From Roseiarcus sp963822215 (GTDB lineage Bacteria > Pseudomonadota > Alphaproteobacteria > Rhizobiales > Beijerinckiaceae), in NCBI GenBank assembly GCA_963822215.1, contig CAWGGX010000007.1:372001-436000 (forward strand): a stretch of DNA of 64,000 nucleotides, given 5' to 3'. Both the position numbers and the translations under genes were made by a program. The notes under the pieces are model-generated. The model ran no database searches and had not been told where the DNA came from. It was given only the letters and a program-made list of their open reading frames with translations. Positions 32,501 to 42,006 of the stretch are shown one piece after another (the stretch's first letter is position 1; each line of letters opens with the position of its first letter).

Positions 32501-34030
32501 GTAACTCCCAAGCCCGAGTGAGTCCGAAATGCCACAGGGTTTGTGAATTTGGTTTTTGGCGCCGAATTCATGAAGACATAATGGGGCGAGTCTGACTCAA
32601 GGGTGGGATGACCCTTCCTGCGGAAGTCGAGGAGCTTATCGCTTCGCTAAATCGCCAAGTTTTGGCGCTTCAGGCGGAGGTTGTCGAACTTCGTCGTCGA
32701 TTGGGTCTGGACAGTTCGACGAGTTCGAAACCGCCATCGAGCGACGGGTTGAAGAAGAAGCCGCGGGTGGCGGGCAGCCGGCGCGGCCGCTCTGGCAAGC
32801 CGAGCGGGGGCCAGAAGAGCCATCAGGGCGGCACGTTGCGTCAGGTCGCCGATCCCGACGCCGTGGTTCGGCACGAGGCCTGCGCGTGCGGCCATTGCGG
32901 TTCGTCTCTGGATCCGATGGCGGCGATTGGGGTCGAGAAACGCCAGGTGTTCGATCTTCCCGAGCGTGCGTTGTTGGTCACGGAACATCAGGCTTCGATC
33001 TATCATTGCGCGCAATGCCGGGGCGTGACGAAGGCCGAGTTTCCCGATGGCGTGGTCTCGCCGACCCAATATGGCGAGCGTATCAAGGCGGCGGCGATTT
33101 ATCTCAACATCCATCAACTCATCCCCGAGGATCGGGTCGCGCAGGCGCTGAACGATCTGTTCGGCGCGCCGTTGATCTGTCCGGCCAGCGTCGTCGCCTG
33201 GGTGGGCAAGAAGGCGGGCGAACTGGGCGAAGTCTACAAGGCCATCGGCGAACGCGTGGCCGAGGCCAAGGTTCGCTGCCTCGATGAGACGGGCTATCGG
33301 ATCGCCGGCAAGCTGCACTGGCTGCACACGACGTCGAGTTTGGCCTTCACTTTCTATCGCGCGGGCGAAAAGCGCGGCGACATCCCCACGGATTTGCGGG
33401 ACGGCGTCGTCGTGCATGACCACTTCTTGCCCTATCGCGGGATGGACACGGTCGAGCACGCCTTCTGCAACGCGCATATCCTGCGCGAACTCCAAGCTCT
33501 CATAGAGTTTGAGAAGGAGCCCTGGGCCGAACTCATGCGCGCGGTCCTCCTCGACGCCAACGCCGCCGTCAATGGGGCGCGCGAGGCGGGCGCCTCGGCG
33601 CTCCCGCCCGAGACGATCGCGGCGTTCGTCGAGCGCTATTGGGCCGCGGTTCGGCTCGGCCTCGCCTTTCATCGTCAATTGCCCAAGCTGGAGACGAAAT
33701 CTCCCGGGCGCGGACGCCCCAAACAACGCCCAGGACAAAATCTGCTCGAAAGGCTGAAGACCTTCAAGACCGAAACGCTCCGGTTCATGAGCAATTTCGA
33801 CGTGCCCTTCACCAACAATCTGGCCGAGCAGGACCTGCGAATGATGAAGGTCAAAATGAAAATCTCGGGGTGTTTCCGAACCCTCGACGGCGCCAAAATC
33901 TTCGCCAGCCTCAGATCCGTCGTCTCGACAGCCCGAAAACAGGGCGCCAACATCCTCCAAACCCTCGCCGCCTCGCCAAATCAAATCATGCACGCCTTGA
34001 TCGCGTCAGGGTAAAGGGCTTGGGAGTTAC
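32501..34030 (+). mobile_element. Complete IS66-family element (1530 bp)
   Basis: Perfect 15-bp terminal inverted repeats, GTAACTCCCAAGCCC at 32501-32515 and GGGCTTGGGAGTTAC at 34016-34030, enclose one transposase gene. The GTAA/TTAC tips are the IS66 signature, and AAAGTTGC is duplicated on both sides. The element carries only tnpC, without tnpA and tnpB, as in the smaller IS66 subgroup. Clean ends and an intact gene indicate a recent insertion. Confidence 0.95.
32608..34014 (+). CDS. IS66-family transposase (TnpC type)
   Basis: The 468-residue protein has an N-terminal leucine-zipper-like helix (about 5-35), a low-complexity SSTSSKPPSSDGLKKKP linker, a zinc-finger region with CACGHC and CAQC, and the DDE catalytic core. 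VRCLDETGYRI, VVHDHFLPYRGMD and FTNNLAEQDLRMMKVKMKISG provide the three acidic residues. The frame is intact and differs from the second copy (57346-58752) by one visible residue (S for G in GGQKSHQGG). Confidence 0.95.
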   Translation: MTLPAEVEELIASLNRQVLALQAEVVELRRRLGLDSSTSSKPPSSDGLKKKPRVAGSRRGRSGKPSGGQKSHQGGTLRQVADPDAVVRHEACACGHCGSSLDPMAAIGVEKRQVFDLPERALLVTEHQASIYHCAQCRGVTKAEFPDGVVSPTQYGERIKAAAIYLNIHQLIPEDRVAQALNDLFGAPLICPASVVAWVGKKAGELGEVYKAIGERVAEAKVRCLDETGYRIAGKLHWLHTTSSLAFTFYRAGEKRGDIPTDLRDGVVVHDHFLPYRGMDTVEHAFCNAHILRELQALIEFEKEPWAELMRAVLLDANAAVNGAREAGASALPPETIAAFVERYWAAVRLGLAFHRQLPKLETKSPGRGRPKQRPGQNLLERLKTFKTETLRFMSNFDVPFTNNLAEQDLRMMKVKMKISGCFRTLDGAKIFASLRSVVSTARKQGANILQTLAASPNQIMHALIASG

Positions 34031-34181
34031 AAAGTTGCAGATTTTGGCGCCTAAGCCTCTGATAATGGCCGAACCGAACAACTCGCGACGCGTCCATACG
34101 CATGACGTCGCGGCCGGCCTGCCGAGGGCCCGGACGGCCGTTCCGCCGAGCCGATGAGTCGCCCGGGCGAGCCCGATGGCG

Positions 34182-35092
34182 TCAGCAGGGAAGGGGCTCC
34201 GCGCTCCTGGGCCGTCCGCCGATCCCTGTCGTCGCCGTCGCGCCGGCGGCGACGGCGTGGCGGAGGGCCTCCTCGATCTCCACGCCCAAGAGTTTGCGGC
34301 GAGGAAGGCGGCGGCGAAGGCGTCGCCGGCGCCGGTGGCGTCCACCGCTTGCGTCTTCGGCGCCGGGACCATCCAGCGCCGGACGCCCTCGGTGGCGACG
34401 CATCCGGCCGCTCCGCGCTTAATGACGACAAGAGGATAGAGAGCGGCGAGGCGGCTGCACTGGACATCCGGGTCGGCCGAGCCGGCCAGAACCTCGGCCT
34501 CGTCGGCGTTCGGCAGCAGAAGCGCCGAGCCCCGGGTCCAGTCGAGAAAGTTCTCCGGCCCGATCTCGCGCAGGAACTCGGCGGAGGCCGGATCGACGCT
34601 GACTGGCGTCCCGCCGGCGCGGCGCATGACGTCGAGGACCGCCGCCCGTGGGGACGGGGCGACGAAGGAATAGCCGGAGAGGTGAATGTGCGCGACGCCG
34701 GCGACGACCGCCTCCGGAATGTCGGCGCTCGAAAGCCTCTCGTTCGCGCCGCGGTCGGTGAAGAAGCTGCGTTCGCCCGAAGGATCGATGAGCGCAACCA
34801 GCCGGCCGGTCGAAAGGTCCCGGTCGGCGGCGAGATGCGGCGTGACGCCCGCTTCCCGCAGCCGCGCCGATTCGGCCGCGACGTCGGCCGCCCCGACCCG
34901 GGCGACGAAGTCGACGGCGACGCCGAAGGCCGCGAGCCACGCCGCCTGGTTGGCCGCCGAGCCGCCCGGCTCGATGCGGATCGTCGCCCGCCGGTCGGAG
35001 CCGCGGGCGAGCGGCCCCTCGGGCCGCACGACGATGTCGGTCATCACGTCGCCGACGAGAAGGATGCGAGAAAAGCCGACCGGTCGCCTCAT
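34182..35092 (-). pseudogene. PfkB-family sugar kinase with C-terminal frameshift
   Basis: From the ATG at 35092 the frame reads as a ribokinase/PfkB enzyme: ILLVGDVMTDIVVRP, the GGSAANQAAWLAAFG substrate motif, and the catalytic DATGAGDAFAAAF anion hole. After FLAA it slips into Arg-rich nonsense. The proper C-terminus LLGVEIEEALRHAVAAGATATT is found in another frame and ends at 34182. One base missing from the AAA run at 34293-34295 (TTT on the plus strand) explains it, and restoring it gives 303 residues, the normal size. As sequenced, the frame would run to 33986, into the IS66 end. A relic of the same C-terminus lies at 28.8 kb. Confidence 0.75.
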
Positions 35093-35285
35093 TCCTGTTT
35101 TGCGATTTGGGTTTGGCCTGATACTTGCCGTACGCAACGCGCCGAACGGGTCATTGCGCCTGCAACATTCCGCCACGCTCTGCCAGTCGAGCCGATGGCG
35201 GCCTGTACCGCTATTGGATGGCCTTGGCAAATCGGCTATGAAAACTGCGTGCGGTGGTGGCGCAGATGTGGTGGGGGTCTAGTCA

Positions 35286-36605
35286 ATGCGCATTGTCATG
35301 ATTGGGGCCGGTTACGTTGGTCTCGTCACAGGATCCTGTCTGGCCGATTTTGGTCATGAGGTCGCATGTGTCGATACACAGGCGGATAAGGTCGCTGCTC
35401 TGCGTCTCGGGCGGGTGCCAATCTACGAGCCGGGGCTCAGCGAACTCGTTCTGGCGAACCAGAGCGCCGGCCGTCTATCCTTCACCACGAGCCTCAGGGA
35501 GGCGGCGCGAGGCGCGAAGGCGATCTTTATTGCGGTCGGCACGCCGTCGCTCGCTGAAGTCGGCTCGGCCGACCTGCGCTATGTCTATGCGGCGGCGCGC
35601 GAGATCGCCGGGGTGATCGAGGACTTCGCGGTCGTCGTCGTCAAGTCGACGGTTCCGGTGGGCGCCTGCGACGAGATCGAACGGATCATTGCCGAACGTC
35701 TGCCGCGCGAAAAGTTCTCGGTGGTCTCCAATCCCGAATTCCTGCGTGAAGGCGCAGCGATCGAAGACTTCAAGCAGCCCGACCGCATTGTCGTCGGCGT
35801 CGAGGACGAGCGAGCGGCCGCGGTCATGCGCGAGGTCTATCAGCCGATGGAAAGCCTCGCCGGCCCGCTCGTCTTTACCGCGCGACGCAGTTCGGAAATG
35901 ATCAAATACGCGGCGAACGTCTTTCTTGCCATGAAGGTGACGTTCATCAACGAAATCGCTGACCTTTGCGAACGCGTGGACGCGGACGTGGTCGACGTGT
36001 CGCGCGGCATCGGCCTCGACAAGCGCATCGGCGCCCGCTTCCTCAATCCTGGACCGGGCTTCGGCGGATCGTGCTTCCCGAAGGACACGCTGGCGCTGAC
36101 CAAGCTCGCCATCGACGCCAAGTCGCCGATCCGGCTGGTCGAAACCCTGGTCGACGTCAATGAGAAGCGCATGGTCGCGATGGCGCACAAGATCCGCAAC
36201 GCCTGCGGCGGATCGGTCGAGGGCAAGCGCATCGCGGTGCTCGGCCTCACCTACAAGCCCAAGACCGACGACATGCGCGACGCTCCGAGTCTGGTCATTG
36301 TGCCGGAGCTTCAGAAGGCTGGCGCGAAGATTGTCGCTTACGACCCCGAGGGGATCAAGATGGCAAAGCCCTTGCTTCCCGGCGTGGAATTCGCCGAAAG
36401 CGCCTACGCCTGCATTCAGGGCGCGGACGTGGCGGCGATCATCACCGAGTGGGACGAATTCCGGGCGCTCGACCTGCAGCGCGTCAAGGCGTCGCTCAAG
36501 GCGCCGGTCGTCGTCGACTTGCGCAATATCTATCAAATCAAGACCATGAAGGATCTTGGTTTCCGCTATGTGTGCATCGGCCGCGGCCTGCGCGGCGAGG
36601 GCTGA
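35286..36605 (+). CDS. ugd: UDP-glucose 6-dehydrogenase
   Basis: The 439-residue protein has the NAD-binding GAGYVGLV (residues 7-14), IFIAVGTPS, VVVKSTVPVG, the NPEFLREG substrate loop and the catalytic cysteine in GFGGSCFPKDT (about residue 262). A third domain contains VLGLTYKPKTDDMRDAPS. It oxidises UDP-glucose twice to UDP-glucuronate, the donor for exopolysaccharide synthesis. PssD/PssE, a two-part glucuronosyltransferase, lies 0.7 kb downstream on the other strand and would use this product. Confidence 0.95.
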   Translation: MRIVMIGAGYVGLVTGSCLADFGHEVACVDTQADKVAALRLGRVPIYEPGLSELVLANQSAGRLSFTTSLREAARGAKAIFIAVGTPSLAEVGSADLRYVYAAAREIAGVIEDFAVVVVKSTVPVGACDEIERIIAERLPREKFSVVSNPEFLREGAAIEDFKQPDRIVVGVEDERAAAVMREVYQPMESLAGPLVFTARRSSEMIKYAANVFLAMKVTFINEIADLCERVDADVVDVSRGIGLDKRIGARFLNPGPGFGGSCFPKDTLALTKLAIDAKSPIRLVETLVDVNEKRMVAMAHKIRNACGGSVEGKRIAVLGLTYKPKTDDMRDAPSLVIVPELQKAGAKIVAYDPEGIKMAKPLLPGVEFAESAYACIQGADVAAIITEWDEFRALDLQRVKASLKAPVVVDLRNIYQIKTMKDLGFRYVCIGRGLRGEG

Positions 36606-36792
36606 AAGGTCCGTCGCCGCGGCCGCCTTGGCGGCGGGCGGAGAATTGCGGCGTCCGCTATCCAGCGCCGCGACGTGCGCAGACAGGTCGGACGTCGAGC
36701 CTGCGAAAAATATGGCCTTGCGCAAATGCGCGCGTCGGCCGTCGCCGGTCCACCCAAGACCGCTGGACGCCGCCGCGACGGGCCGCCCCGCC

Positions 36793-37262
36793 TTACGCAG
36801 CTACGCTGAGCTCGTCGATCGGCTGTTTCATCTCCACGATGTTCTTTCTGCTCGACGCTCCGAAGACGATGGACTCAATCTTCGGCATCCTGCAGACGTA
36901 CTCTACCGCCTCGCGCGGCGGAATCGCGCCGGAAGCGAGCGCCGACATTGCGACCACCGGCCGAAACTTGCGTTTCGCGATCGCCTCCTCATAGGCCTTC
37001 ATCCCGCCGCACATGCGGAACCCGACTTTGTTGATGTTCGAGCACACGATCGGATTCTCGACCTGCACTTCGTCAAGCGCGTCGAGCAGGCGCGGCGTGT
37101 TCATCGTGATGAAGCCGGGCTCCGCGTCGAAGGTCTTGCGGACGTGGTCGGCGAACAGCCGGACTTCGAGTTCGCGCCGCCCCCGAGAATGAAGGCGGTG
37201 ACGACATTCTGCAGGAAGACGGCCGGCGTCAGGAGACCGTGGAGCCCCTTGAGATTTCGGGT
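36793..37262 (-). pseudogene. C-terminal fragment of a conserved protein, frameshifted
   Basis: Directly after the pssE stop the translation NLKGLHGLLTPAVFLQNV reads into a glycine run. There a one-base shift is needed to continue as ELEVRLFADHVRKTFDAEPG and the well-structured tail IVCSNINKVGFRMCGG, AMSALASGAI and IESIVFGASSRKNI. No start codon and no N-terminal half are present. The tail gives a weak impression of a TIM-barrel, aldo/keto-reductase-like family, but I cannot name it. It is a relic between pssE and ugd. Confidence 0.55.
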
Positions 37263-37742
37263 TCAGCCGAGAATGGCTTGTCTGAGTTTGGCGACGAACG
37301 GCGACGGGGCGAAACGATTGAACTTGTCGAACGCCGTCGTATTCGCCAGGGCGCGCTCGATCTGGCTCGGCAATTGATCTTCGGCGTCCGCCGCATAGAC
37401 TCCCCGCTTGTGGCGCAGCCACTTGAGCGTGTCGACCTGATGGTTCGTTGTGTGCTCCTGGCGCGCCTGCAACCTCGGCAACATGACCACAGGCTTCTGC
37501 GCCTCCATGGCGACGAAGAAGCTGCCCATCCCAGCATGCGCGACGATCAGTTCGGCCGCCGCCACCGTGTGCTTGAATTTGTCGGGCGGGACGATTCGGG
37601 TCCAATGCATGGCCGTCGGCGTGTACCCCCCGTCGCCGATCTGCGCGAACACTTCGCGGTCGGGATGCGCCTTGGCCCAGACATCCATTGCCTCGATCAG
37701 GCGATCGAAGCCGAGCACCTGCCCCACGGTCACGAAAATCAC
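37263..37742 (-). CDS. pssE: Glucuronosyltransferase catalytic subunit (PssE/Alg13-like)
   Basis: The 159-residue protein is a single GT28 C-terminal-type domain. It opens with VIFVTVGQVLGFDRLIEAMDVW, the usual PssE N-terminus. VFAQIGDGGYTP and IVAHAGMGSFFVAMEAQKPVVML form the UDP-sugar binding site, and ARQEHTTNHQ follows. It binds UDP-glucuronate and works only with PssD. Its GTG start overlaps the pssD stop by 4 bases. It transfers glucuronate from the ugd product to a lipid-linked glucose in exopolysaccharide assembly, by analogy with rhizobial PssDE. Confidence 0.85.
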   Translation of the reverse strand: MIFVTVGQVLGFDRLIEAMDVWAKAHPDREVFAQIGDGGYTPTAMHWTRIVPPDKFKHTVAAAELIVAHAGMGSFFVAMEAQKPVVMLPRLQARQEHTTNHQVDTLKWLRHKRGVYAADAEDQLPSQIERALANTTAFDKFNRFAPSPFVAKLRQAILG

Positions 37743-38257
37743 AAGACCGATCCCCAATACTGTGGGCCGCCCTTGACCTGCAATTCCGGCCATTGCGTGA
37801 GCCAGACATCGGCAACCCTGCGGGCCTGCAGTCCCGACGACGACATGCGTTCGCAATTGGCGATGCTGTCGATCCAGATGGTCTTGGCGCGCAACAGCGT
37901 CTTGGCGAGGGTCAACGCGATTATGCCTGGCGCGGAGCCGGTCGTCACGACGACGTGCGGCCGTTCCTTGAGCAAGATCCGTGCCAACTGCACCACAAGC
38001 ACTACGAGTTTCCAGCGATCCCAACGGGTGGCGGCCTGCACCGCATAGAAGCGATGGCCCGGCACGTCCGCGGCGTAGCCTGGCAAGACGCTGACGTAAG
38101 CAACGTCTAGGCCTTCGAAGACCGGGGCGAGCCGCCGGAGTTGGATCCAGTGTCCGCCGCCGGAGGCGATCGCGAGAACTTTGCGCGTCGGCAATTCGGG
38201 GCTCCGTTGATCGAAGTCGGGCCGTTTACGAAAGGCGCCTGGAGAAGGCAAGGCCAA
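37739..38257 (-). CDS. pssD: Glucuronosyltransferase membrane subunit (PssD/Alg14-like)
   Basis: The 172-residue protein has the Alg14/PssD features: VLAIASGGGHWIQLRRL, VVTTGSAPGIIALTLAKTL and KTIWIDSIANCERMS, and it ends WPELQVKGGPQYWGSVL as the family does. A hydrophobic segment, KLVVLVVQLARILL, would bring PssE to the membrane and bind the lipid acceptor. It is translationally coupled to pssE. The 270-bp spacer upstream contains an AT-rich AAAAAATCACAAACGCAATG that may hold the promoter. Confidence 0.85.
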   Translation of the reverse strand: MALPSPGAFRKRPDFDQRSPELPTRKVLAIASGGGHWIQLRRLAPVFEGLDVAYVSVLPGYAADVPGHRFYAVQAATRWDRWKLVVLVVQLARILLKERPHVVVTTGSAPGIIALTLAKTLLRAKTIWIDSIANCERMSSSGLQARRVADVWLTQWPELQVKGGPQYWGSVL

Positions 38258-38528
38258 GGCGGCGTCTCAGACGCCGTAGAACATTCCCAAGGCGGATTCG
38301 AACATCGAAATCCGGCGGCAACTGACGACGCAAGGAGATCGGCCGGCCTCGCCCGCCGCCGCCCCAAAACCGGACCCGTTCAACCCGTTGCGACGTTGAC
38401 TGTAACGAAAAAATCACAAACGCAATGCTTTTCGGCTGGGAACGTCCCCGGGCTGTCGATTGGACCACGCGCCTGAAGGTTCTCCCCGGCAGCCGTCGCC
38501 GTCTGGTGCCGACCCTTGCGTCTTCCCT

Positions 38529-39494
38529 TCACGCCGGCTCGCGCAGGGCGCGCGGCAGCGGGAATGCCATCGACTCGCTGGCTGTCGTCAGCGTCTCGAG
38601 ACGCACGTCGTAGCGCGCGTGCAGCGCCTCGAGGATGCGCTCGACCAGCGCCTCCGGGGCCGAGGCGCCCGCGGTGACGGCGACCGAACGGACCTTGGCC
38701 AACGCCGCCCAGTCGATGCCGGTCTCGTCGGCGACGAGTTGAGCCGCGCATCCCTCGCGTTCGGCGACCTCGCGCAGTCGCTGGGAATTGGACGAGTTCG
38801 CCGCGCCGACGACGATCGCGGCCTCGACCTGCCGCGCCGCGGTCTTCACCGCCTCCTGACGATTCGTGGTGGCGTAGCAGATGTCGTCGTTGGGCGGGAC
38901 ATGGATGGCGGGAAAGCGCGTTCGTAGAGCGGCGACAATGTCACGGGTGTCGTCGACCGACAGCGTCGTCTGCGTCACATAGGCGATCGGGCGGCCGTCG
39001 TCGGGCGCGAGGCGCTCGACCTCCTCGATCGAACTCACCAGCGTCACGGCGCCGGGCGGCAGCTGCCCGATGGTGCCGTTCACCTCGGGATGGCCGACAT
39101 GGCCAATTAGGATGATCCGCCGTCCGCGCCGGTAGTGAACCTGCGCCTCGCGATGGACCTTAGTCACCAGCGGACAGGTCGCGTCGATCGTGAAAAGATT
39201 CCTGCGCTCGGCCTCTTCCGGCACCGCCTTGGCGACGCCGTGGGCCGAGAAGACCACCGGCTGCGAACCCGGGGACGCCTCGGAGATCTCCTTGATGAAG
39301 ATCACGCCCCTGGCTTTCAGCGAGTCGACGACGAACTTGTTGTGCACGATCTCGCGCCGCACATAGACCGGCGCGCCGTAGATCTGCAGCGCCCGCTCGA
39401 CAATGTCGACCGCCCGCACCACGCCCGCACAGAAGCCGCGCGGCGCACAAAGAACGATGCGCAGACGTGGCTTTAGTGAGGGTGATGGTGCCAT
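38529..39494 (-). CDS. ispH: 4-hydroxy-3-methylbut-2-enyl diphosphate reductase
   Basis: The 321-residue protein (322 from the adjacent ATG) is IspH/LytB, the last enzyme of the MEP isoprenoid pathway. The three [4Fe-4S] cysteines are in APRGFCAGVVRAVD, IDATCPLVTKVH and NDDICYATTNRQEAV. FSAHGV supplies a substrate histidine, GHPEVNGT another, and VTQTTLS and GAANSSNSQRL complete the signature. The start is MAPSPSLKPRL at 39494. It is transcribed alone from an AT-rich upstream region. Confidence 0.95.
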   Translation of the reverse strand: MAPSPSLKPRLRIVLCAPRGFCAGVVRAVDIVERALQIYGAPVYVRREIVHNKFVVDSLKARGVIFIKEISEASPGSQPVVFSAHGVAKAVPEEAERRNLFTIDATCPLVTKVHREAQVHYRRGRRIILIGHVGHPEVNGTIGQLPPGAVTLVSSIEEVERLAPDDGRPIAYVTQTTLSVDDTRDIVAALRTRFPAIHVPPNDDICYATTNRQEAVKTAARQVEAAIVVGAANSSNSQRLREVAEREGCAAQLVADETGIDWAALAKVRSVAVTAGASAPEALVERILEALHARYDVRLETLTTASESMAFPLPRALREPA

Positions 39495-39497
39495 CAT

Positions 39498-39856
39498 CAA
39501 CGGCCTGGATGTCGGCGCCGGGCCGCCCAGAGTCAAGGGCGAAAAGCACACCCAAACGACGCCAACGAGCAACTCTCCTCTCCGGCGCGAACAGGATCCC
39601 AAACGAGTGTTAACATACCCGGCGCGGGAATCATCGTCAAGCGCTCGCGCGCGTGATGCGATGCACTACGTATATTTCCTTATGTTAGGTTGAAGTCGTT
39701 TGCTCTAGAAGTCTTCTCCCGATCCGGAAGAGATAAACTTGGTTTAAGTGCGAAATTGTTTCTTAAAGCGCCTTTAACTGACGATTTTAGGGGGAGGAGA
39801 TGGGCAATTGACGAGTTGAAGTCGTCAATTGCGGGAGAACGCCGAGGAGGAATCGC
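39498..39856. other. AT-rich divergent spacer with hairpin
   Basis: This 360-bp stretch lies between divergent ispH and the DUF6894 gene and is AT-rich from 39600 on, as expected for promoters. It contains a perfect 11-bp inverted repeat GCAATTGACGA / TCGTCAATTGC (39804-39832, 7-base loop) about 25 bases before the DUF6894 start. No gene is seen. Confidence 0.5.
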
Positions 39857-40087
39857 GTGGAATTATACGATTTCGAGGTCGTAAGCGGTGACGAGATCAT
39901 CGCAGCCGAGCGGTCTGTGCCCCTCCACAGCCCGAGAGCGGTCTGGCCAAGGGTGATCAAGCTGGCCAAACGCGTCGCCTCGAAGACATGCCGCATCCGC
40001 GTGAAGGAGGGCGGCGAGACGATCATTATCGTCGGCGCGTCCGCCGCGCTGCTCTATGCCGATTTCGACTTTCCCGAGGCGGCCTGA
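39857..40087 (+). CDS. DUF6894-family small protein
   Basis: The 76-residue protein starts at GTG after a strong GAGGAGGAA site. It has the DUF6894 outline: ELYDFEVVSGDEIIAAERSVPL, a central helix VIKLAKRVAS, then RIRVKEGGETIIIVG. Such proteins are common in Hyphomicrobiales; their function is unknown. A hairpin directly upstream may influence its translation. Confidence 0.7.
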   Translation: MELYDFEVVSGDEIIAAERSVPLHSPRAVWPRVIKLAKRVASKTCRIRVKEGGETIIIVGASAALLYADFDFPEAA

Positions 40088-40263
40088 CCGAAGCGATCGA
40101 GCCCGCGAGGCGATACCCCGCTCGTTGAACCTTTGGCCGGGAGTCGGCCCGGCTGCAGGTCGGCGCGCTCAGCCGTGGCGCACGCCGGGCCTTGGCCCTC
40201 TCTCCGCTCGGGACAGGGACGCCTTTTGGGCAGACCCCATGCGGGCGGGGCGCGCCGACCGCT

Positions 40264-40455
40264 TCAATGGGCCGTGACCATGCCGCTTCCGAGCTTGACG
40301 CGGCGCAGCGAGAGCGCGAGCGGAATCAGCGCCAGCGAGATCGCCATCAAAACCCAGAAGACGTCGATATAGGCCAGAAACGAGGCCTGGGTCTGCATCA
40401 GCGCGGCCATCCAGCCGAACGCCCGCTGCTGCGCCTCGGCCTGCGAACCGCCATG
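40264..40455 (-). pseudogene. MFS drug-transporter (EmrB/DHA2) C-terminal fragment
   Basis: The minus-strand frame ends ...TQASFLAYIDVFWVLMAISL, then ALIPLALSLRRVKLG and a stop at 40264. QASFLAYIDVFWV is the hallmark of the last transmembrane helix region of DHA2-type (EmrB) exporters. Only about 62 codons remain and no start codon is present. The rest of the 528-bp stretch 40088-40615 holds no recognisable gene. Confidence 0.7.
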
Positions 40456-40615
40456 GACGAGGCGGCGCGCGCCAGCAAGCCGACCATCTGCGCCCCGTCA
40501 TGCGCGACGCGTTCGCAGTTCGCTCGCCGATAGGTCGCAAGTCCGGAGGGCGCGCCCTGGCCTTGCGCGCCACGAGCCTTTAAGACCTCGCTCCCCCACG
40601 CAGTGGACCGGCCTT

Positions 40616-42006
40616 TTGAACGCCCCTCATCCCGTACGCGACAAGGCCCGCCCAGTGTTCACCCAAGGGTCGCTGATGCGGCATGTCGCGGTGATGACCG
40701 CGACCGGGGCGATCGGTCTGATGGCGGTTTTTTCAGTCGATCTGCTGTCGTTGTTCTGGGTGTCGCGGCTCGGCGATCAGGCGTTCAAGGCCGCCGTCGG
40801 CTATGTCGGCCTCGCGACGTTTTTCGCCATGTCGATCACTATCGGCCTGACGATCGCGGCCTCGGCCACGGTTTCGCGCGCAATTGGTGCCGGCGACCGG
40901 CCGCGCGGCCGACGGCTCGCCGCCTCGTCGCTGACGATCGCGGCGATCGCTTCGATCCTCGTCACAGCGGTGATGTTCGTCTTCCGCGACTGGGCCCTGA
41001 TCCACGTCGTGCATGCGAGCGGCGAGCCGCTCGCTGTGGCCTCGAAGTTTCTCGCCGTCACCCTGCCGGCCAACGTGCCGATGGCGCTCGGCTTCGTGAT
41101 GTCGGGGCTGTTGCGGGCGGTCGGCGACGCCCGCCGGGCTATGTACGTGACGCTGTCCGGGGCGATCGTCACCGCCGTCCTCGATCCGACGCTCATTTTC
41201 GGCCTCGGCCTCGGCGTCTATGGCGCCGCCTGGGCGACGGTCGCCTCGCGCCTCGTCTTCCTGATGGTCGGCTGGCGGGGCTCGGTGATCTGCACGACAT
41301 CGTGGCGCGGCCGAGCCTCAGGGCGGCGCGCCGCGATTTTGGGCCGATCATGGCGATCGGTTTCCCGGCCATCATGGCCAATCTCGCGACGCCCGTTGGT
41401 TCGGCCTACACCGTCCGGGTGTTTTCCGACATTGGCGAGGCGGCGATCGCCGCCGGCGCGATCATCGACCGCGTCACGCCGGTCGCCTTCGCCGTGATCT
41501 TCGCCCTCACCGGCTCTGTCGGGCCGATCATCGGCCAGAATTACGGGGCTCGGCTGATGGCGCGGGTTCAGCGCACGCTGACCGACGCCTTCGTTCTCTC
41601 GGTCGGCTATGTGATCGTCGCCTGGGCCGCGCTGGCGCTCGCTGCCCCGCTGATCGTCGCCGCCTTCGACGCCGCGGGCGACAGCGCCGCCTACGTGACC
41701 TTCTACTGCCGCTGGGGCGTTGTCGCGTGGCTCTTCCTCGCGTGCCTGTTCGTCGCCAACACGGCCTTCAACAACCTCGGGTTTCCAATTTTGAGCATGG
41801 TTTTCAACTGGGGCCGGGCGACGCTCGGCACGATTCCGTTCGTGACCTTGGGCGTCCGATATGGTGGAGTGCAGGGCGGTCTGATCGGCGTCGCTCTCGG
41901 ATGCGCTGTGTTCGGCGTCATCGGGGTCGCGGCGGCCTACGGGACCACGGCGCGGCTGGCCCGGCGACTGCAGCCGGAGCGAGGCGGAGGAGGGTGGAAG
42001 CGATGA
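40616..42006 (+). pseudogene. MATE-family efflux transporter with internal frameshift
   Basis: The frame from the TTG at 40616 reads the first six helices of a MATE exporter (LMRHVAVMTATGAIGLMAVF, LATFFAMSITIGLTIAASATVSRAIGAGD, SGLLRAVGDARRAM). It loses sense after VFLMVGWRG at about 41280. The second half (FGPIMAIGFPAIMANLATPVGS, GPIIGQNYGA, VANTAFNNLGFP) continues in another frame to 42006. One missing base in the GGCTGGCGGGGCTC run would unite them into about 463 residues, the usual MATE length. It is either inactive or a sequencing error. A GTG at 40654 is an alternative start. Confidence 0.8.

Noticed and set aside
29640..34038. An intact prophage or integrative element between the integrase fragment and the IS66
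   Set aside because: The integrase lacks its N-terminus, there are no structural or conjugation genes, and no att repeats were found.
36793..37815. One long minus-strand frame across the relic and pssE
   Set aside because: It follows neither gene throughout: its first part is a wrong frame of pssE and only its tail matches the relic.
40603..42006. 467-codon frame taken as a complete transporter
   Set aside because: Its first ~215 residues are Arg-rich wrong-frame sequence; the correct N-terminal half is in another frame.
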